Below are positions 52,151 through 61,100 of a DNA stretch of 64,000 nucleotides, one piece after another (within the stretch, counting starts at the first letter, position 1; every line of letters starts with the position of its first letter). Made by a program: the position numbers and the translations under genes. The notes under the pieces were generated by a model. That model was not told where the DNA came from. It was given only the letters and a program-made list of their open reading frames with translations, and did no database searches. This DNA comes from Nocardia flavorosea NBRC 108225 (lineage in GTDB: Bacteria; Actinomycetota; Actinomycetes; Mycobacteriales; Mycobacteriaceae), in NCBI RefSeq assembly GCF_001613385.1, contig NZ_BDCG01000016.1, positions 349,911 through 413,910 on the forward strand. The letters run 5' to 3'.

Positions 52151-55100
52151 TTGGACCGGCTGGACAACGGCGGGAACGGTACGAACAGTGGTTCGGCAAC
52201 CGCCGACGGGGATCTGTTCCCCCTGTCGCCTGCACAGCTGGGTATCTGGTACGCGCAGCATGTCGACCCACAGGTGCCGGTCAATATCGCCCAGTACGTC
52301 GAACTGCACGGTGAGCTCGATGTCGACACCCTGACCCGGGCCAGTTTGGACGCCTCCCACGAACTGGGCTCGGGCCTGCTGCGCATCGTCGAACGCGACG
52401 GGGAACCGTTGCAGTTCGTCGACCACAGCCTCGAGGACGAGGTCCGCTACGTGGACCTGCGTACCGCCGACGATCCGGTCGCCGCCGCCCGGGAATGGAT
52501 GCGCGACGAGTACGGCCGCCCACTGGATCTGACCACCGACCGCCTCATACGTGCCGCGGCCCTGCACCTGGGCGAAAACCACTGGTACTGGTATGTGCGC
52601 GCGCACCACATCGTGATCGACGGCTACGGCGCCATGAACATGATGAACCGGATGGCCGAGCTGTACACGGCCTACCGTGCGGGTACCGAACCCGCGCCGT
52701 CCAAGGCCGCGCAGCTGCGCACCCTGTACGACCAGGAGATCGCCTACCGCGAGAGCAACCGCTTCCGCACCGATAAGGAGTACTGGGCCGAACGGGTCGC
52801 GGGACTCGAGGAGGGCACCAGCCTGGCCGGGCGTTCGGCCGCCCCGGCCGCCCGCAACGGTGTGGTCCAGGGGCCGCTCACCGACGACCAGAACGCCGCG
52901 CTCGGCGAAGCGGTGCGCCGCTACGAATCCTCGCCTGCTCAGGAGCTGATCGCCGCGTTCGCGGCCTACCTCGCGCAATGGAACAGCGCCGAGGATGTCA
53001 TCCTCAGCCTGCCGGTCACCGCGCGCACCACCGCGCTCATGCGCCGCTCCGGCGGCGTCTCGTCGAATATCGTCCCGCTGCGGCTGCACGTCGGCGCCGA
53101 GACCACGATCGCCGATCTGCGCCGCCAGGTGCAGCTCGAAGTGTCCGGGGCGTTGCGTCATCAGCGTTACCGGCACGAGGACATCCGCCGCGATTCCGCC
53201 GGCGGTGGCGTGGTGACCACGGAATTCTTCGGGCCGTGGGTCAACATCATGTTGTTCCAGGACGAGCTACGCCTCGGTGACAGCGTCGGCAGCCTGCATG
53301 TGCTGTCCACCGGCAGTATCGAGGATCTGGGCGTCAACTTCTATCAGTCGATCGGCGGCACCCGCAGCCATATCGACTTCGAAACCAACCCCAACCTCTA
53401 CACCGCGGAAGAGGCCGGCCGTCACCACACCCGGTTCCTCGAATTCTTCGAACGGTTCCTGGCCGCCGCGGCCGACGCGCCGGTGTGGCAGCTCGCGATC
53501 ACCACCGCCGCCGAACGCGTCGCGACCGTGGAGACCTGGAACGATGCCGCGCGCGAGGTGCCGGATACCACGCTGCCCGCGTTGCTGGACGCCCAGATCG
53601 CGCGTACCCCGGGCAACCTCGCGGTCGAGTTCGAGGGGACAGGTCTGACCTATGCCGAATTCGGTGCGCGGGTCAACCGGCTGGCCCGGTATCTGATCGC
53701 CGACGGTGTGGGCCCGGAATCGCTGGTCGCTCTCGGGATGCGCCGTTCGGTCGAACTGGTCGTGGCGATGCACGCCGTACTGCGCGCGGGCGGCGCCTAC
53801 GTTCCGATCGACCCGGACCATCCGGCGGAGCGCACCGCCTACATCCTGGAGAGCGCGACGCCGGTCTGTGTGCTGACGGTTACCGCGGATCAGCCGGACC
53901 TGCCCGAATCGGTGCGGTCGCTGACGGTCGACACCCTGGATACCGCCGGGTTCTCCGACGAGCCGGTCACCGATGCCGACCGGCTCGCCCCGCTGCGCCC
54001 GGACAACACCGCATACGTCATCTATACCTCGGGTTCGACCGGCCGCCCCAAGGGTGTCGCGGTGAGCCATCACGCCATCGTCAACCAGCAGCTGTGGATG
54101 CTGGACAGCTACGGTTTCACCGCCGACGACGTCTACCTGCAGAAGACCGCCACCACCTTCGACGTCTCGCTGTGGGGTTATTTCCTGCCGCTGATGTCGG
54201 GCGCCGCGTTGATCGTCGCGACTCCGGACGGCCACCGCGATCCGGCCTATGTCGCCGAAACCATTGCCCGGCACGGGGTGACCGTCACCGATTTCGTCCC
54301 GTCCATGCTGACGGTATTCGCCGCCTACGCCGACCCCGGACAGATCGCATCGCTACGCGCGGTGTTCGTGATCGGCGAGGCGCTGCCACCGGAAACGGTC
54401 GCGGCGATGAAGGCGATCTCCGGCGCCGGCCTGCACAACCTGTACGGCCCCACCGAGGCCGCGGTGTCGGTGACGTACTGGGAGGCCACTGCCGCCGATA
54501 CCGTCTCGGTGCCGATCGGTGTGCCGGAGTGGAATGTCGGTGTCCAGGTGCTCGACGCCCGCCTGCGGCCTGCGGCGGTCGGCGCACCGGGTGAGCTGTA
54601 TCTGTCGGGCCGGCAGCTGGCCCGCGGCTATCTCGGCCGTCCGGACCTGAGCGCCGACCGTTTCGTCGCCGACCCACTGGGTGCGCCGGGGGACCGGATG
54701 TACCGCACCGGCGACCTGGTGCGCTGGCGCGCCGACGGGGTGCTCGAATACCTCGGCCGGACCGACTTCCAGGTGAAGTTCCGCGGTCAGCGCATCGAAC
54801 TGGGCGAGATCGAAACCGATCTGCTCGCGCATTCGGCGGTGAGCCAGGCCGTGGTGCTGGTGGTCGATACCGCCGCCGGTCAGCAGCTGGCCGCCTATGT
54901 CGTACCCGTACCCGGGCATACCGTCGAACCGGTCGAACTCACCCGCTTCCTCGGCGAGAAGCTGCCGTCCTATATGGTCCCGGCCGCGATCCTGGTGCTG
55001 GACGCGCTTCCGCTCAACACCAGCGGAAAACTGGACCGCAAGGCGCTACCCGAACCGGTGTTCAGCGCCGACGTGGCCGGTTTCCGCGCCCCGCGTACGC

Positions 55101-58100
55101 AGGCCGAACACGTCGTGGCGGGAATTTTCGCCGATATCCTGGGCCAGCAGGTGGTCGGTGTCGACGACAGCTTCTTCGATCTCGGCGGTAACTCGCTCGT
55201 CGCGACCCAGGTCGTTGCGCGGATCAGCGCCGTGTTCGGGGTCCGCATCGGGGTCCGGGCGCTGTTCGAAACTCCCACCGTGGCCGGTCTGGCGGCCCGT
55301 ATCGACATCGCCGCTTCGGGTGAGTCCCGCGAATCCCGGCCGCCGCTGGTGGCCCGGTCGCTGCCCGACCGGGTGCCGCTGTCGCCGGCGCAGCAGCGGA
55401 TGTGGTTCATCAACCAGTTCGACCCCGCCGCGCCCACCTACAACCTGCCGTTCGTGATCCGGCTGCGCGGTCATGCCGATGTCGCGGCGCTCACCGCGGC
55501 CCTCGACGATGTGATCGAACGGCAGCAGTCGCTGCGGACCATTTTCCCGGAATCCGGGGACGGCGGTTATCAGCTGGTCCTGCCGATGGACGACGTCGAC
55601 CTGGGTATCCGGGTGGAGCGGATCGATGCCGACCGGCTGCCGGATGCGCTGGCCGAATTCGCCGCCATCGGTTTCGACGTGACCCGGGAACTGCCCATCC
55701 GGGTGCGGGTCTACGAGGTGGCCGGCGGCCGGTCCAACGGCACCCCCGAACATGCGGTCGCCATTGTGGTGCACCATATTTCGGCCGATGGTTTCTCCTT
55801 CGGCCCGCTGTCCCGCGATGTCGCCGCGGCCTACGTGGCGCGCGCGACGGGTGTGGAGCCGTCCTGGGCGCCGCTGCCGGTGCAGTATCGGGATTACAGC
55901 GTCTGGCAGCGGGAACTGCTGGGACGCGAGGACGATCCGGATTCCATGGCGGCCCGGCAGATCGCCTTCTGGCGGGAAACACTGGCGGGACTCCCCGATC
56001 AGCTGGACCTGCCGATCGATCGGCCGCGGCCTGCGGTGCAGGGTTTCCGGGGTGCGCAACACCATTTCGCCATCGATGCCGAATTGCACGAACGCCTCTC
56101 GGATCTGGCACGGGGCAACGGTTCGACGTTGTTCATGGTGTTGCACGCCGCGCTGGCGGTGTTGCTGTCGCGGCTCTCCGGAACCGGTGATATCGCTGTC
56201 GGCACGCCGGTGGCCGGCCGTGGCGAACAGGCTCTCGACGATCTGATCGGTATGTTCGTCAACACCCTGGTGTTGCGTTCGGACGTGGACGGCACCCGTC
56301 CGTTCACCGAGTTCCTCGACAGCACCCGCGAAGCCGACCTCGCCGCCTTCGCGCACGCCGATGTCCCGTTCGAGCGGCTGGTCGAGGTTCTGAACCCGGC
56401 CCGCTCGCAGGCCCGGCAGCCGCTGGTGCAGGTGATGCTGTCGTTCCAGGAGATCTCGCACGCCGATCTGGAGATCCCCGGGCTGTCGATCAGCGCCGCG
56501 GAGATCGAACTGGCGATCGCCAAATTCGACCTCGTCTGGACCGTCACCGAAAAGCGTGGCAGCCGTGGTGAACCGGCAGGTATGGACCTGGTTCTCTCCT
56601 ATGCCACCGATTTGTTCGACGAGTCCACGGTCCGCTCGTTCGTTACCCGCTGGCAGCGGTTGCTCGACGTGATCGTCGCCGATCCGCACACCCGGGTCGG
56701 CGCCATCGAACTGTTGCATCCGGCCGAGCGTGCCGAACTCACCGCCTGCGCCGGCGGACCGGCCGAACAGCCGGATACGCTGGCGGGCCTGCTGGCCGCC
56801 GCGGCGGTCACCAATCCCGACGGTATCGCGGTCGTCGCCGACGACGAGTCCTATACCTATGCCGAGCTGGATTCCGCGTCGAACCAGCTGGCGCGGGTAC
56901 TCATCGAGCGCGGGGCCGGGCCGGAGGTCTCGGTCGCGCTGGCGCTGGGTCGTTCGTGGCGGTATCAGCTGGCGCTGTGGGCGATCGTCAAATCCGGTGC
57001 GGTGCTGGTCCCGGTGGATCCGGCCTATCCGGCCGACCGCATCATCCACATGGTCACCGATTCGGGCGCCGCCTTCGGGCTCACCGAGGATTACGAACTA
57101 CCCGAACTGCCGGAGCTGTCCGGCGGCTGGATCAGCCTCGACGATCCCGAACTCGCCGCGGAGGTCATGGCGAGTTCGGCCGATGCGATCACCGATGCCG
57201 ATCGGCGGGCGCCGCTGCGCACCGCGAACACGGCGTACATGATCTACACCTCCGGTTCGACCGGTCTGCCGAAGGGGGTCGTGGTCACCCACGTCGGTCT
57301 GCGTAACTTCGCGGCCGAGCAGGTGCAGCGGTTCGGCCTGGATACCTCCACCCGCGCGCTGGCCTTCGCCTCCCCGTCGTTCGACGCTTCGGTGCTGGAA
57401 CTGCTGCTGGCCGTCGGCGCGGCCGGCACCATGGTCATCGTGCCGCAGATGATGTTCGGCGGCGCAGAACTGGCCGATCTCATCGAGACGACCGGGGTGA
57501 CACACGCATTCCTCACCCCGTCGGTGCTGGCGTCCCTGGATCTCGACGCGATGGACGATGTGCGCGTCGTCATCACCGGCGGTGAAGCGATTCCGGCGGA
57601 TCTCGCGGGCCGCTGGGCGGCCACCACGGGGCGCCGGCTGTTCAACGCCTACGGTCCGACCGAGGCCACCATCGCCACCAATATCAGCGGTCCGCTGCAG
57701 CCCGGCGAACCGGTCACCATCGGTGGCCCGGTGCGGGGTATGCGGGCGCTGGTGCTGGACACCGGGCTGGACCCGGTGCCGGAGGGGGTTATCGGCGAAC
57801 TGTATCTCGGTGGTATCCAGCTGGCCCGCGGGTATCACGCCCGGCCCGCGCTGACCGCCGGCCGGTTCGTCGCGGACCCGTTCGGTAGTGACGGGGAGCG
57901 CCTGTACCGGACCGGTGACGTCGTACGCTGGCGGCGCGACGGCTCCGGCGCGCTGACCGTCGAATACGTGGGCCGCAACGACTTCCAGGTGAAGGTCCGC
58001 GGGTTCCGCATCGAACTCGGCGAGATCGATGCCGCGTTGACCTCGTACCCTGCCGTCGATTTCGCTGTCACCATCGGCCACGAGAACGTCTCCGGCGCGA

Positions 58101-61100
58101 TGACGCTGGTGTCGTATATCGTTGCCGCGCCGGGCGATCCGGTCGATGTGCCCGCGGTGACGGCGCATATCCAGGATCGTTTGCCCGCATACATGGTGCC
58201 GTCCTCGATCATGGTGCTGGACGAGATCCCGCTTACTCCGGCCGGGAAGCTGGATCGCAAGGCGCTTCCGGTGCCGCAGTTCCAGACCCAGGCGTTCCGC
58301 GCGCCCGTCACGCCCATCGAGGAGATCGTCGCGGACGTTTTCGCCGAGGTCCTCGGCGTCGACCGGGTCGGTCTCGACGACGATTTCTTCGAACTCGGTG
58401 GTAACTCGCTGATCGCGACCCAGGTCGCGGCGCGGCTCGGCGCCGCCCTGGACACCCGGGTGCCGGTGCGCACCCTGTTCGAAGCGTCCACCGTGATGGC
58501 GCTCGCGGCGCGGATCGAATCCCATGTCGGCGAAGGTGCGCGGCAGGCGCTGGTCGCCCGCAGCCGCGACGGCGATATCCCGCTGTCACTGGCCCAGCAG
58601 CGGATGTGGTTCCTCAACCGCTACGACACCGAATCGGCGGTCAACAACATCCCGGTCGCCATCCGGATGTCCGGTGAACTCGATGTGGCGGCGCTGCAGG
58701 TCGCGATCATCGATGTGATCGACCGGCACGAATCTCTGCGCACCGTGTTCCCGGAAACCGGGCAGACGCCCGTTCAGGTGATCCTGGACGCGGCGCAGGT
58801 GGTTCCGGACCTGACCCCGTTCCGGATCCGCGAGGACAAGCTGATTGATCACCTGATCGATCTGGCGACGATGGCGTTCGACGTCACCGGCGAAGTGCCG
58901 TTGCATGCGCGGCTTTTCGAAATCAGCGATACCGAATACGTGCTCGGTATGGTGGTGCACCATATCTCCGCCGACGGCTGGTCGATGGGCCCGCTGGCGC
59001 GGGATGTGATGGTCGCCTACGCGGCCCGCATCAGCTGGGAATCGCCGGCCTGGGTGAATCTTCCGGTGCAGTACGCGGATTACGCGCTGTGGCAGCGGGA
59101 AGTGCTGGGGTCGGAGGACGATCCGCAATCGCTGATCTCCGATCAGATCCGGTACTGGAAACAGGAGCTGGCCGGACTGCCGGACGAACTGGCCCTGCCC
59201 GCCGACCGCCCGCGGCCCGCGGTGTCGTCGTATGCGGGCGGTACCCATTCCTTCGTGATCGAGCCGGAGATGCGGCGCCGGATCGCCGACCTCGGCCGCC
59301 GGCACAACGCTTCACCGTTCATGGTGGTGCACAGTGTGCTGGCCGCGCTGCTGGCCCGGCTGACCGGCGAATCCGATATCGCCGTCGGCACTCCCGTCGC
59401 CGGCCGTGGCGAGGCCGCGCTGGAGAACCTGGTCGGCATGTTCGTCAACACGCTGGTCCTGCGGACTCAGGTCCAGGGCGGGATGAGTTTCGCCGAACTG
59501 CTCGCTGCGGTCCGTAATGCGGACCTGCAGGCGTTCGCGCACGCCGATGTGCCGTTCGAACGGCTGGTGGAGGTGCTCAATCCCACCCGCTCCCAGGCCC
59601 GGCATCCGTTCTTCCAGGTGGCGTTGTCGTTCGAGAACCTGCCGGACCGCACCTTCGAACTGCCGGAACTGCGGGTCGCCCCGGTCGATTTCGAGATCGG
59701 GCTGGAGAAGTTCGACCTTTCGCTCAATTTCCGTGGCATGGGCGAGGATACGAACTCGCCGATGCAGGGTGAACTGTCGTTCTCCCGCGACCTGTTCGAC
59801 CCCGAGACCGCCGCATCGTTCGCCGATCGGTTCATGCGGTTGCTGGATGCGGTGGTGACGACCCCGGGTGTCCCGGTGGGCGATCTGGAGATCCTGGCGC
59901 CGGTCGAACGTATGGAGGTGCTGGCCGACTGGAACTCGACCGAGCATGCGCTGCCCGAGCAGCTGCTGCTGGACGGGTTCGAGCGGATGGCGGCGGCGCA
60001 CCCGGATCGGGTGGCGGTGTCGTTCGAGGGGACGAGTCTGTCGTATGGCGAGTTCTCGGCTCGGGTGAATCGTTTGGCCCGGTACCTGGTCGCGCAGGGT
60101 GTGGGTCCGGAGTCGTTGGTCGGGTTGCTGGTTTCCCGGTCGGTGGATCTCGTGGTCGGTATGTATGCGGTGGTGGCGGCTGGTGGTGCGTATGTGCCGT
60201 TGGATCCGTCGCATCCGGGGGAGCGGATCGGTTACATCCTCGATACGGCGAACCCGGTGTGTCTGCTGTCCACCACTGCCGACGTGCGGGCGGTGACGGC
60301 GGGCTCCGATGGCGGTGTGGCCGATGGTGGCACGCCGGTGGAGATCGCGGGTGTGCCGGTGCTGGCGCTGGATACGCTCGATACCGGTGGTTTCGATGCT
60401 GCGTCGTTGACGGACGTGGATCGGCTTGCGCCGGTGCGGCCGTCGAATACCGCGTATGTGATCTTCACGTCGGGTTCGACGGGTCGTCCGAAGGGTGTGG
60501 CGGTGCCGCATTCGGCGATTGCGAATCAGGTCGCGTGGATGCTGACGGAATACCCGATGGATGCGGGTGACGTCTATCTGCAGAAGACCGCGACCACGTT
60601 CGACGTCTCACTGTGGGGTTATTTCCTGCCGTTGGCTGCGGGTGCGCACTTGGTGGTCGCTACTCCGGATGGTCATCGCGACCCCGAGTATCTGGCCCGG
60701 GTGATTGCCGAACAGCGGGTCACAGTCACCGATTTCGTGCCGTCGATGCTGACTGTTTTCGCCGCGCATACGGCGGCGGGGTCGGTTCCGAGTCTCGAGC
60801 ATGTGTTCGTGATCGGTGAGGCGTTGCCGCCGGAGACGGTGACGGCGATGCATGCGGTTTCTGATGCTGCGGTGCACAACTTGTACGGTCCGACCGAGGC
60901 CGCTGTGTCGATCACCTACTGGCAGGCCACGGGTGACGAGACCGGCAGTGTGCCGATCGGTGTGCCGCAGTGGAACAGCCGTGTGTATGTGCTGGATTCG
61001 CGATTGCGCCCGGTGCCGGAGGGGGTCACGGGTGAGTTGTATTTGGCCGGTGACCAGTTGGCTCGCGGCTATGTGACGCGTCCGGATCTCAGTTCTGACC

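Noticed and set aside
55046..57049. 667-residue minus-strand frame opposite the NRPS, and similar frames at 57098-58525 and 60608-62197
   Set aside because: They are antisense to conserved C, A and T domains; composition is His/Arg/Asp-rich and no domain is visible.
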